64,000 nt of DNA, taken from positions 2,352,984-2,416,983 of the forward strand of contig SSNP01000019.1 in assembly GCA_006937955.1 (NCBI GenBank), in the 5' to 3' direction. This DNA comes from Pachypanchax playfairii (lineage: Eukaryota; Chordata; Actinopteri; Cyprinodontiformes; Aplocheilidae). Below the pieces are notes generated by a model. It was not told the origin of the DNA. It saw only the letters and a list, made by a program, of their open reading frames with translations, and did no database searches. A program made the position numbers and the translations under genes. Of this stretch, positions 1-11,764 are shown piece by piece (the stretch's first letter is position 1; every line of letters starts with the position of its first letter).

Positions 1-689
1 TCCCATTAAACATAAACATGTGTTGCAGTTTAGATTCTATAAGTTCTTTAGGGTTCAACATCTCCACTCTGTGGATTTAAGACATTCTGGTGTTTATTTT
101 GACCTTATAATTTATGTCACACCTGTGAATTAACATATTTAAACATATTCAGCACCATTTTAGCCTCGAGGGTTTCGACAAGTGGCACTCAAAAGAATTT
201 GACGATTGCATAACAAGGAAGTCTGACACATGACACCAGTGCCACTTGAAAAAAAGACATAAATAAACATGACTTAAACTTTGACTCTATCGCCATCTTG
301 TGACAGAATGTAGTACTGCAACAATATGTTGGTTCTGCTGTGTCTAATTTAGAGGTTGACGTGAACCTGGAGGTTTTATCAGGTGTTTGGTGATTTCAGA
401 GAGACTAGTTAACATCTACACACACTCATTGTCCATTTAGATCTGACATTTTACTTGTTATGTACTTCCATGTAGGTATAGGTTAAAAAGCACAACTTCA
501 TCTAAAAAAGTCACACAGTTGAAGCAATACTAACAACAGGTGTGTGTTGGATCCTGATAAATACAGTTATTAGTAGTTGTTCATAGAGAAGTAAGAGTTA
601 CACCTTCTTCCCAGAACAGTTCACAGGCTACATGCTTGTTTTTGCTTTGGTTATTTCAGTAACTATTCAAAATGACTTGGTTCATCACA
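1..689. other. Non-coding, nothing recognised
   Basis: AT-rich single-copy-looking sequence before the first LINE relic. No gene, RNA gene or structured repeat is visible. Confidence 0.5.
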
Positions 690-1412
690 AATACAAAAAC
701 AACCATGACAACAAAACTGTAAAAGGTAAAAGTTTGTTTGTGGATATTAAGCCGCACATTCTAAGCATCGATCCTGGACTTGTAGCCTGGCTGACTGATT
801 TTTACCTGAACAGCCAGAACGTGTGAGAGTTAATGATGTTCTATCAAACACCCTCTTCTCTTCCACTGGATCTCCTCAAGGCTGTGTCCTTTCACCGCTT
901 TTATTTGTTTTATATACAAACGCGTGTTGCAGCCAACATGAAGGTTGTAACATAGTTAAATTTGCTGATGACTCAGTTATCGTGTCCCTGCTGAGCAGTG
1001 ATGACCTTGATCATGTGAATGTTTTACATGTGTTTTATTGAATCTCTTTTATCTGCTGATACGGTTCCCTTTCCCTTAAAAAGAGAAAGAGATTGCAGAG
1101 AATTGTGAGACTGTGCAGCAAAATAGCAGGATTAAACTGAATAATCTTACTGTCCCGTATCAAACAGGAGTTCTCAGTAAGGTCTGTTCAATCCTGAAGG
1201 ATCTTATCCCCTTTTTGGCTCGAGAGTTCCTGCTGCTTACCGTCAGGGTGCAGATGCATCCTGCCAAAATGCTGTAGCTCTTTATTCTGTCTTTTTAATT
1301 TGGTTTGGTTTGTTTTGTCTTTGTTAAGCAAATAGTGCTGATTGCTTGTTGCCACAAGATAAATTTCCCCAAGGGGATTATAAAGATTTCTTGAACCGCA
1401 AACCTGTTTTTT
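690..1412 (+). mobile_element. Degraded non-LTR retrotransposon (LINE): reverse-transcriptase core, C-terminus and 3' tail
   Basis: Three fragments of one element lie in order. The first (about 737-826) encodes a piece like the RT finger region, with VDIKPHILSIDPGLVAWLTDFY. The second, in another frame (823-1041), carries the RT palm motifs SPQGCVLSPLLF near 868-903 and the catalytic FADD at 961-972. A third stretch (about 1080-1265) reads as the C-terminal tail (LQRIVRLCSKIAGLKLNN), placed too close to the catalytic motif, so there is an internal deletion. A 3' UTR-like end with 'ataaatttccccaagggg' lies at about 1361-1378. At least one frameshift and the deletion make it inactive. The RT resembles the Jockey/L2/Rex1-type LINEs common in fish; I cannot fix the family. 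Confidence 0.8.
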
Positions 1413-1780
1413 TTGCATTTTCTATTAATAACAATGACACCTCATGGCTTCTGATTCAAACAATGCTATTTTTTAAATGATACTTTTTCTTTTTTCCTGA
1501 TGAAAAAAGTCATTTTCTGCTTGTTGCAGTACACCGTGCTACCAAAAGATGTCCTCAAATACAAATACAAATACTTAAAGTAACGTTCAATGAGCTGTAA
1601 AGATGATGAGTGTTTAAAATGCAAACATGTGGGTTCATGTTGTCTATAAAATAATTAAGAAAAGTACATTTTGTTTTTTGTTTATTTTTTTGTAATTTTG
1701 TATGTTTTTGTTATACATTGTCCATCTTGACCACATTTCTTCTCTCTACTCTCTTTCCTCTCTTCACTTCCCATTTTCTT
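1413..1780. other. Non-coding AT-rich spacer between LINE relics
   Basis: T-rich sequence with short homopolymers. No gene is seen. Confidence 0.5.
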
Positions 1781-1782
1781 CT

Positions 1783-1998
1783 TCTTCTACTTTCAGCTGC
1801 TTCCTTCAGGAGTCGCCACAGCAAGTCATCCGTCTCCATCTTCATCTGTCTTCTGCATCTTCTTCTCTCACACCAACCAACCTCATGTCTTCCTTCACTA
1901 CATCCACATATCTCCTCTTTCGTCTTCTTCTAGGCTTCCTGCCTGACAATTCCCACCTCAGCATCCTTTTCCAAATAAACTCACTATCCCCCCTCTGT
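1783..1998 (-). mobile_element. 3' end of a second LINE, antisense, 5'-truncated
   Basis: On the minus strand the frame at 1842-1998 reads as the C-terminus of a LINE ORF2 widespread in fish: a basic GRKPRRRRKRR stretch, DVVKEDM, then VREEDAEDRWRRM, ending in a TGA near 1812. A short 3' UTR with 'agcagctgaaag' and a GAA-rich tail (CTT triplets on the plus strand, about 1780-1790) follows. Similarity to the family is lost to the right near 2000, consistent with 5' truncation at insertion. I recognise the family from memory as a common teleost LINE tail (RTE-like or related) but cannot assign it exactly. Confidence 0.75.
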
Positions 1999-2779
1999 GC
2001 ATTAGTATTGCTGCCATAAACTTTAACTCTGTTTATCTTTCTACAGAGACTACGAGTGGACCAACCCTTATTCTGTGTGTCTGTGTCTCTTTCCTGTAAG
2101 TTCAGACTCCAGTAAGTTGAGGTAGAAGGCCCCACAACTTGGTTCGGCTGGATGTTTCTCCCAGTTTGTTCTAATCAGGATGGGAAACTATGTTGAAATG
2201 AAGATTAAATTCAATCCACTGCTTTCCTTAGAAAGGAAACTTTTATTAACTGGTTTTTATACTGAAACTAATCATGTTACAGTTGGATTAAACAGTTTGT
2301 ATATAATTGACTCTGGACCTGTTTGAGCTGGATTTGTTGCTTCCATTTCAGGCTGTGAGATACCTCATAATAAAATGTAGGATTTGGATGCAGCAGTGTG
2401 AAACTTGCTTGTAATCTGGTTTTTGTCCACATGGTGGTGGTCTAGGAACATCTATGAGATGTCACACACTTGTTGCACACATGTTAAAAAGTTCATCTGA
2501 AGTTAAACTTTATTCACAGTATAAAATCTGGGGATTCCATTAAATAATCTATCAATAATGTAATGAATTATTTTTAAAAGTTTGCAACTCATGAAGGTTA
2601 CACACATCTACTTAGCAGTCAATGAATAGTTTTAAAGGTCATATTCAACACAATAACAAGATCAACACAGGACCTGTGTAAAGCGCTCAATACAAAAGGA
2701 TTGTTTTCAAATAAAATCTATTTCTAATTTTAATGTATTTCTATGTAAACGTAACGCAGATGTCTGTTAATCATCCATT
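1999..2779. other. Non-coding, nothing recognised
   Basis: AT-rich sequence with no sustained coding potential and no repeat I can name. Confidence 0.45.
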
Positions 2780-2862
2780 GATTTAAATCAGGTGTGTTGA
2801 AGTAGAAGACCACAGAACATGCAGGACAGCAGCACTGCAGGAACCAGGATTAAACATCACAG
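2780..2862 (+). repeat. Relic of a palindromic fish repeat (right end)
   Basis: The words 'aatcaggtgtgttgaag', 'acatgcaggacagcagcact' and 'ggaaccaggatt' occur in the order found in the right half of the common teleost palindromic element represented more fully at 60303-60499. Only the right half is recognisable and no terminal repeat pair or target duplication remains. Confidence 0.5.
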
Positions 2863-5800
2863 TTTCCAACATGTTTCACTGTTTCATTCAAGATGACATG
2901 CAGCTGACCAGCTGATCAGATTGAGGATCCATGCTTTTACTTTGACACTCATCACTGGAGCCTCCACGAGTGCAGAATCAGCTTCTGTTTTGTTCTCACA
3001 CAAACAAAAAGTGCAAACTCTTTCAGAAAGTTTTACTGATGACTTTGCTGTGTTTGAGTCAATCATGACATATTATCATGCAAAATATGGGCGTGGTTAT
3101 TTTTCTATTTTTTTTACGTGACTTAACTATTTAGCCTTTTATCTCAGTTTTGATGCTTCTGTGAGACACCCAGTTTGATTGTACAGCAATGAATTGAATT
3201 TGTAAGGTTTTTCTCTGTATTTTATTTAATATTTGTGAAATTTTGAGCTGTAATCGGCCTCTTCTTGTCAGTTTTACTGTGGGATGTTATGAAAGTTCTG
3301 CTGCTTCTTGCAAAAAGTTCTGGATGAAGCGTACAGTAGATAGCAAAAGGAATGGGCATTCCTCTGGTGGTTCTGCCTCTGGTTGTCTCACTCGTAGCTC
3401 TGAATTTAAACTGACAGCCCCTGTGGAGGAGCTGGGAGACTTCCCCCGCCATCTGTCTTGGAGCAGCACCCCTCCTTCTCTCCCTCCACACATCCCTCAT
3501 TCCCACACTGGGTCTTTGTCAGCAGTTCCTGTCCCTGGACTAGGCGTGGCGTGCGCAGAGGCTGGGGCGACCGTGGGTGCTTTCAGAGGCACCTGCAGAT
3601 GGGACAAAAGGCCAAGGGTGCTGGGGCTGAAGACAGATTGATGCTTTGTGCACTGAGGATGGAGAGAGCCGGAGAGGGAGAGAGGGGAGGGGGGGATAGT
3701 TAGCTGAGAAGTTTTAAGGACGAGGATTTTAGAGGGGATCGGGGTGCGTTAGGGGTTTGAAGGAGGGGGGGAGGTCTGTCACTCCAGTCTGTGTGAGTTC
3801 AAGCTTTGGAGAGACCCAGAGAGATTGACAGCTTTTGTGGGCTGCATCTCTGCACAATGGTTGCACTTTAATGGGCGGTAAAGCTCGAGCGGCGCTTTAG
3901 GGAAGGTTCAGTGGGGAGGTGGTGCTTGGTTGTGGTTGCGATGGTGGCAGTGTAGGGAGGCCAAAAGATGGGGTGGGGGGGGGTGCGAAGGCTTTACTGC
4001 TTTGCTTGGTGGGGACCAATTCATGGGTATTCAGTCCAAGGCTCGTTATTCACTAAATGCATCCAGTGAAGGAATGCAGTGGCATCAATTAGAATGTGTT
4101 AGCAGATAGCAAAGCAGAGAAGAAAAACCTTTCTTTCCCTTTTGCTCACAGGACAACACGGTCCCACTATAGGAGGTGTCAGAGCCACAAAGCCTTTTTT
4201 TGGGTCTCTCTCCATTACATTACCAGTGCAATATGTAAGGTGGGATCTCTTTTGATTTAAATTAAGTGGAAAAAACACTAAACCCTATTTTTATTCAGCA
4301 GGGATAATGGTGTTATACTCTATAAAGGTCTTTAACTACTTATGTGTGGCTTAAAATCTTCCCCGACTCTCTTTTCACTCCACCTCAGTGTCTTATTCTC
4401 ATTGGGGGCATTATATTTATTCAGTGGTGGTGGGTCAAAGACAGACTGTTAAACAAAGTTGCTTGTAGCCTTAACTGCCGCATCACTTCTAATTGTGTAT
4501 CAGTGGGTCAGTGGTTTGTTGTGTTGTCCCTCAGTAAGAAAGGAAGAGCGGATATGAATTTAAACAGTATCTTGTAAGGTATTGTTTGGAGTGGGCTCAG
4601 GCCGCCACTCAAGATGCAGAGGGCCTTTTGGGAAAAAAAAAATCTTTTCCTTTAAGTTTTAAGACAGAAACATAAAAGAAGTGGATGGAGGGGAAAAGTG
4701 TTTGATGGTGATCACAGGTTGGGGTTGACACATCATTCGGCTGAGAGATGCCATTTGAACTAATTGGGCTGCTCTTCATTGAATGCTTTTTCATGATGAG
4801 AACAGCAAACACAATCTGTATTTGAAAACAATGAGAATAGCTTTAATTTGAACCAGCTGTGTCCATTAGTATTTGTCACTTAAACATTGCCGCTAATATT
4901 TTTCATTTAAACTACTTGTGAGAAATTTAGAAAACAGGCTTCACAGTGAGGAGGTGGAGAAAAAAAAATGCTCTCCTTTAGCTAACTTAGATGAAATGAT
5001 TTTAGAGTTTTCCATCCTCTGTATCTATTCTGGTTCCAATTTCCTAGCTTTTAACACAAGAAGATACAGATGGCATATGTGCTAAAATGGAATTGTGATT
5101 TTTTTTGTTCTTCTTTGAGTTTAATGAGAACTAAACTGGAAGGAACCTCTCGTAGAAAGGTGTGGAATTCAATATGAGTAATTACGGATCTTTTGAAGCC
5201 AAATGAGCCAAATTTGCATCCCCTGAAAAGACAACCACAGATAAACTGTATGAAAAGTGCAGTAAATTGGGGCAAACATCGCAACATGCAGAAATGCATC
5301 TCCGCTGTAATTGTGTAATTGTAGAAGAGCTCTAAATGCACAGCCCAATTAAACTTGCTTCTTCTGCAAGGCAAAGAATTGGCAGGTTATTATGCAGGAA
5401 AGTATCAGCACGTTTAAATAGCTGCCTCCTTCATGGGTGGGGATGGAGGGTGAGATCATTTGCAGCAAAATGGAATATCTGATCAAATATGGACAGATGT
5501 CTTCATACATGTTGAGCGGCTGTGAATTGAGAGGCAAGAGGCAAGATGGATGGATGGCCTCCTCTAAGAGATACAGCTTCCTGCCCTGAGTACTGAGAGG
5601 GCACAAGAGGAAGAGGGTGAGAGAGGGGGAAGGTTAGGCTCTCAATGGGGAGAGACATTTCCCTGAAACACCAGTTGATGGGTTTCTCCCACAAAGGGTG
5701 GAGTGACGCAGTCTGCACTGCTGCATAACAGCCCGGTCTGTGTCTGGATTAGGCCCTGCAGCACACAAAGGAGAGCTCAAGTAAACGGTTCATGAATGTT

Positions 5801-7855
5801 GATTAATTGATGCCATTTTTTTTGCAATGTGCAAATGGAGATTTTAATGCATAGGGTGCATGAAGGAGGTTGCGTGCACACTGGGACAACTGACACAGAA
5901 ATTAGATTTTGTCGTTGATTTTTCTCCCCCATGAGACTCTCAAACAGATCACTGACAAACGTTTGATTCATAGATCGGGTGCAGATTTCTCCGTCTTGTA
6001 GTAAGAGAGGCAGTTTGCCAGTCAAAAGTTTAGAAAGCTTCATCGGGAAGGTTTGCTGTGACTTTCTTTGGTTACTTTGGTTCCCATTGTGGCCGTCAGA
6101 TGTGCCCAGCTGGCACAGCGAGCAGCTCAGGTGGCGGAGGGTGGCGAGGAGGTTCCCACGATGAAGTTTAGGGGTACAGGTGTCCTGGGAGAATGAGGGT
6201 GGCCCTGAGAGAAGAGGTGGGGGGAGGTGCACTGGCCCATAGCCCACCTCAATGGAAGGATCCCAGGGGCCAGCTCAATAGCATGGGTTCCACTTGATGG
6301 AGAGAGAAAGGAGCGTTTCAGCCGCTGCCCAGCAGGACAGATCTGGTTGTGGGAGACCTCTTTCAGGACTCACTGTTTGTCTGAAGGCTGTCACAGCAGA
6401 TGAGTACTCAGCAAACAGCGTGAACAAGGATTTGAACCAGAAAACCAACAGAGCCTTGACAATATTGTGATTGGGCCTTGTCTCTTTAGAGGGAGCTGAA
6501 AGCCGAATTGAGAGTGGTAACAAGTGCACATTCAGCTTCGGACAGGGATGCCTTTGGGTTGTGTTTTATGGTTTTGAGGCTTGTATGTGTTGGATAAAGC
6601 AAAATCATGTTAATCTCTCTTTTCAGTCATTTAAAAGCAAAAAGGGGTGAACCTGTGGCATTTTAATGGTTGAACCAAATTCGTACAAACTCATTCCTCA
6701 ATCAAACATGAATGAGACTTCTGTAATCTCTTGACCCAAAACAAAGGCCTTCTTTAATTGTGTAAATAAAGAGAACCTAAAATCGGCTACAATGAATTTG
6801 TTTTAAACGTCATTCTGGTGCATTAACAATGGATTCTCGTTATACGTTTTACTTTTCCATCACTTTAATCTACAACAAGTGCAAAGTCTAGTTATGCAAG
6901 GATGCTACTTTCGTTCATCGTCCCTGTCAGTGTGTAAACACGGAGGCAGATATCCAAGATAGCCAACGACACACGCCATTACACAAAAACCCTTTTATCA
7001 TCTACTTTTGCCCAAAAATGATTCAGAAGGAAAACATGTTGTAATTCCAGAGAAGAAAAGAAAGGTTTTTTTTTGCAAAAACTTGCAGGACACTTGAAGA
7101 AAAAATACTTTCAAAATATTATTGTTTTAAAATGTAAATAACACAAATAATTACGTAGTGCTTAATATATTTTTTGGCAGTAAAAATAACTTTGTTAAAG
7201 GAGATCAGAGTTTTATCAAAGTGCCTTGTCCAATAACGTTCATCCATCTTCTCCTGACAAGACTGAAAGAATCAGTGAAACCAGATTACACATAAAACAA
7301 ACCAATTATATGCTTCAGTTTTGTTTTCCATCTGACTTTGTATACATTTATTGACCTATTTATCCGTTTGATGGTGAGTGAAAGGAGCGCACAAAGAGCA
7401 ATGTTGTCTTTTGGAGGAGTTGGGCTAACTCTGGAGGTTTCTGAAGAGAGAGACTTGTGATGGAATGGGCCGGGAAGGACTGTGACTTCTCCATTGAGAG
7501 CAGAGGGGCACGCTGGATTAGCTTGATTTGCCTGTGAATAGGATCTTTCCATTATTCTTGTTAGGGAGCTGTCACATCGAATTGAGAAAGTGAAAACCTC
7601 CTTTTATCAACCTTTTCCAAGTAAAACTGAACAGGCAATCAATAACTGAATTCACACCCAGGGGAAAGTCAAGCAGAATGATATGGGACTAGCATAAAGG
7701 GGGTATTTGTCAAATCGCTAATGTGTAAAAAAAGGATAGCTGATGTAATTTTGGCTGCAGATGCTCAAGTGTCTGGGAGAAAAATGAGAAAATATAGAAC
7801 TGAAGTCACGGCGATGCAATTAATGTTCAGCTCTGAATAGTTACAACCCAAAAAT
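2863..7855. other. Gene-free interval, 3' flank of sox3, with CNE-like blocks
   Basis: No exon chain or RNA gene is visible. Two stretches have a CNE-like look (mixed composition, no repeats, homeodomain-type cores): about 4020-4230, and about 5390-6540 with words such as 'ttgattaattgatgcc'. 3660-4000 is G-rich with short G runs. 6540-7850 is AT-rich filler. The long open frames on both strands in 3240-3640 and 5780-6250 overlap each other and look like chance. Confidence 0.4.
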
Positions 7856-7856
7856 A

Positions 7857-7967
7857 GAATAAAATAAAATAAAATAAAATAAAATAAAATAAAATAAAAT
7901 AAAATAAAATAAAATAAAATAAAATAAAATAAAATAAAATAAAATAAAATAAAATAAAATAAAATAA
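7857..7967 (+). repeat. (AAAAT)n microsatellite, about 22 units
   Basis: Almost perfect AAAAT pentamers run for 111 bp, with one G substitution in the first unit. The reverse strand is open through the array and gives an artefactual Phe/Ile/Leu/Tyr repeat peptide with no biological support. The A-rich pentamer could have grown from a retroposon poly-A tail, but no element body is recognisable beside it. Confidence 0.97.
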
Positions 7968-10260
7968 GCAGGTCAGATGTCAGCACAAATATAATTTTAA
8001 TTAAAAATATTTCTAATAATTTGGCATTGTGATTAACATAATCCAAATAACATTACAGGGCTAAAAAATCAAGAGCAGTTCACATTTTATTATACAAATG
8101 GCACCATATTGTTTTGGAGTTTCATTATATTGACCTTATTGTGCTATTGTGCTTGTTCTGACACCATGATAATGCCTGAATACAGAGGGAATTATGCCCT
8201 GTATAAATAGATCCCATAGTCAAAGATCGCCTCAATTATCCCTCTACACACTGACAACACGAACAGAATAAAAACTAAAGCCATAGTCCAAGCCGGTCTC
8301 AAGGCACTCTTCAAACATTGTTTAGCCATTGTTAGAGGAGTAGAGGAACATCATCAGCATCAATGGTAGGAGAGAAAAGAAATATATTCATCGGATACAT
8401 TCACTTTTTTAAACAATGCAATGAGTTAAAAAGAATAAAACAACACATTTAACATGGAATATACATTTGGCTGCACATTTATCCCTATTTGTGCTTTTTT
8501 ATATCAGAAATACCAAAAAATAGGATTTACTTTAGACATTTGACAACTTATTCCTGAATATATGAGACTTAAAATGACTGTTACATTTTTTTCTTTCCTT
8601 CACCTTAAACTGCACTTTTTATTCAGAAGGGTTTTCTGCACATTCAGACCATTAATCAACAAATTTTCTCTCATTGCTGCTCACCGTTTTTTTTACGCTG
8701 GATGAAGAAAATGAATCAGATCAATTGGTCTCATCAATCAAATTGGTAATTGATGTCTTAATCATTATACAGTTAATTGAGCACCCTGATTGTTGCCTGT
8801 CATTGTTCACATTTCCCAGGAAGCAGTGTGAAGCAGTTTGAAGGGTTCAAAATAAAAGTTGTTGTTGCGATTTCTTTGAACTTTTGTATAAATGTAATAT
8901 CTTTTCAAAAATAAGGGATAGTGCGTTCATAGAAATATTTTTACATGATTATTTTTAAAGGATTCTTACAGGTCTGGTTCCATTTTTTCAAATTAAGTCC
9001 AAAATTATGTTATAATTAGTTTGTTAACTGTGCAATTCCTCCCAAAAAAAGGAGTATGTGAGCTTGTTATCAGTGTAATTGTCATCTATCAATCTTCAGT
9101 TCACATACGAGTTGATAACAGCCCATGAAAAATGACTCATGAGTCTCAGCTCTTTGTTCTGAGCAGGTTCACAGCCCTCCATGGAGCACTGATTTCCCAT
9201 TTGTTCCACTTCACTTTACATCATTTACCTTATATATATTCTTACCTTTAATTTTTCATGGAAAGAAATCTCTTTTTCTCACTGCAACCGGTTCTGATAT
9301 CAGTTAAAGAATGAAGACCAGGTGACTGAAAATGGAAGCTTTCACACAAACAGCGCAGAAATCCTGACTAAGATACAAAATACTTTAATTATGACTGTTT
9401 CGACATTCCTGATCTGAACGCTTGAAACACAATATGAGCCAGGAACCAGAGGGGGGAAAAAAACTCCACCCGGTTTCAGCCCTGGAGTGCAGCTGCGAGG
9501 CAATTATCATCAAGCACCCCTGCATCTGTGTACAAACAATCTCACAGCTGCTGCCATTGATACTGTACATACAGAGCAGAGCAGGTTGACCCCAGGGCTT
9601 CAGTATCATCTCTACAACTACTGTTTTAGGAGGTATTCATTACACCTACACCGACAACCTGTGTGTGGTTTTAAAAGAGATGCCGCATATTATTTACCAC
9701 AATGTTTACTGCGTTCGGTTGCTAAGGAGTGTTACATGAAAGTTTCCACATTTATGACCCGCAGAATAATAGCAACAATAATTATAAGGTTGATATTTAA
9801 ACACAGGTCTAAAGTGTGAAAACTGGTTGCACAAACTTTGATGTTCTCACAGGTACAATTTGAAAAATATCTGTGAAATGTGTTCACAGATAAGACGTGT
9901 TTTTTATTTTTATTTTTTTTTACTTTAAACTTCCGGCTAGCAGGGTATTTCATAACAATTTACATTTTTTGCAAATGTTGTCATGTAAATTTATCCTGGT
10001 CATGTGTTTTTTTTTTTAAAGTGCTGCCCAGTTTGAGTTCACAGTTAAAAATCTTAATGTTTGTGTTGTATAGTTTTTATTATGTGTGGTGTGATTTGGG
10101 AGCATTATTCTCAACATTATTTAATTTCAAAGAATTGCAAAGGGTGACTGATGATGTAAATAAAGCTAACATGTGTGTCCACTACGACTCCATCCTCCCG
10201 GAAATCTTTTTTTTTTTTTTCCACAAACATTTTAAAAAACATTTAATCACTGCCGACGGA
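7968..10260. other. Gene-free interval with CNE-like blocks
   Basis: 8150-8330 and 8690-9190 look CNE-like. The second is rich in ATTA/TAAT and TCAATCA (PBX/HOX-type) cores and includes a SOX-type CATTGTT. An 8-bp inverted pair TGTTATCA (9065-9072) / TGATAACA (9113-9120), each with a GATA core, sits in this block. 9880-10260 is T-rich with runs of up to about 14-16 T, open by chance on the plus strand. Confidence 0.4.
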
Positions 10261-10900
10261 CTCTTTGTTTTTCCGCCAGGGTGGGCATATGTGTGTCTAA
10301 GATGGATGGATGTGTGTGACCAAGAATGTGAGTGGGTTAGAGAGAGCCTTTTTGTGAAAGTAGCTTGGCTGAGGGGAGCGAGGTGGGATGGAGGGGATGA
10401 CGGAGGATGACTTTATGACACATAGGGGACACGATCGGGGCAGAAACACAGAGAGCTTTGGTGGAGGTGGTGTTAGAACGGGGGAGAGGGGCTGCCCAAG
10501 CTGTCAGCTCTGAGGGACTGCTGGAAGGCTCAGCGGGAGCCCGGCTTGGCCCCTAGGATCCCTTGTCGCCACGGCGAGGCCCTGGAATGCACCCATACAC
10601 AATGAGCTCCCAGGGCTTAGAGGGCACTCTGATTTGATAACCACATTAAAGTCCTAGCAACATCTGTTGGAGTGCAGGAGAAAGGACCACTGGCAAGCTT
10701 TAACCCCCGAAACTGTGATCATTAACCCTCACCCCTGTGAGAGAGGGGGACAACAGACCCCTATTTGTCAGCAGCTCTGCACAAGGGATGCGAGGGCTAA
10801 TATTTTACCAAAAACAGCGTGAGAAGAGAAGCAGCCCTGGGCACCATGGAGAGCACTCCTTCAAAGTCTTCGCACGCATTATCGGGAGAATACTGTCTGT
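10261..10900. promoter_or_regulatory. Candidate conserved non-coding block
   Basis: Higher-GC, repeat-free sequence between AT-rich flanks, densest at about 10490-10780, with 'gatttgataaccacattaaag' type cores. No splice-linked frame is apparent. Cross-species alignment is needed before calling it an enhancer. Confidence 0.3.
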
Positions 10901-11719
10901 TTAAGTTTGTGCAATAAATGACAAACATTTGCAAATTAGAAGTCTTCTGAACATGTTGCTGATTTATATTTATTAAAAAGCTTCACTCCTCCTCTACTAC
11001 AAATGAACTCTTTGATAATCATCCTTGCAAAAATTACATATGATTTATAATAGCAAAGATGCATCTTTGTGTAACTGAAACATAGAATTGATTTCTCTAA
11101 TTGACTGATGTTTGGTTGGGCTAGAGGGGTCAAAGTTGACAGAGGATGGAAAAATAACAGGTGTCCTGTCACAAAGACACATCTCAAGCTTCAGGATGCT
11201 GTGTTTGATGGGTCAGCCCCAAGCCTCATCCACCTCTGCAGGTTTCAAAGCAAAGGCCATCTTTCTGTAATGAATAATTAAAGAAACAAAAGCCCCCAAG
11301 GGGTTGAGAACACAGGAGAGGAGATGGAAGCTTTGGAGGGTCCTAATGCAACCAGACCAGATGTGAGAGGAGAGCTGAGGTTTTTGCTCCTGCGCTTCAT
11401 AGAAAACATCATCCTAAAATGTATTCCCTGGAGATGAGGGCCTGCAGGAGGTGCCCCAATGCACAAGGTCCTCAAGTACCTCCACACAAGTAATCCCATT
11501 CACTGCAGCTCATTACATGGGCAATTAAGTGCTGGGATAGAGGAGTGGGACGGGGTGGAAGGGGTGACGGCAAGGAAGCATGTATGTGCGTCTGTTTGAA
11601 TGTGTGTAAATGTATGGGGGTGTATGGTACGGAGGGGTGGGGCTTATGAGCCCACTATAGGGTTAAAGGATTGAAATCTCTACCAATCCACTTTCCTGTC
11701 ATTCGCCCTTCCAAGCCAC

Positions 11720-11720
<1 letters not shown>
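10901..11720. other. Gene-free interval
   Basis: 10930-11210 is AT-rich. 11210-11550 has the mixed composition of the CNE-like blocks. No gene is supported. Confidence 0.4.

Positions 11721-11763
<43 letters not shown>
11721..11763 (+). repeat. C homopolymer, 43 bp
   Basis: Uninterrupted cytosines. Open frames through it give poly-Pro or poly-Gly and are artefacts. The minus strand is a long G run able to form G-quadruplexes. The exact length is doubtful because such tracts are poorly read. Confidence 0.97.

Positions 11764-11764
<1 letters not shown>

Noticed and set aside
3243..3641. 132-codon plus-strand frame with an opposing frame
   Set aside because: Open in several frames on both strands; no homology recognised and no splice context.
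5777..6247. 156-codon minus-strand frame overlapping a plus-strand frame
   Set aside because: Both strands are open over the same bases, no domain is recognisable, and the texture fits a CNE.
7765..8046. 93-codon minus-strand frame
   Set aside because: It is the reverse translation of the (AAAAT)n array; the peptide is a pure low-complexity repeat.
9880..10410. 176-codon plus-strand frame, the longest outside sox3
   Set aside because: It is driven by T-rich low-complexity DNA (Phe/Leu runs), with no domain, no supported start and no splice context.
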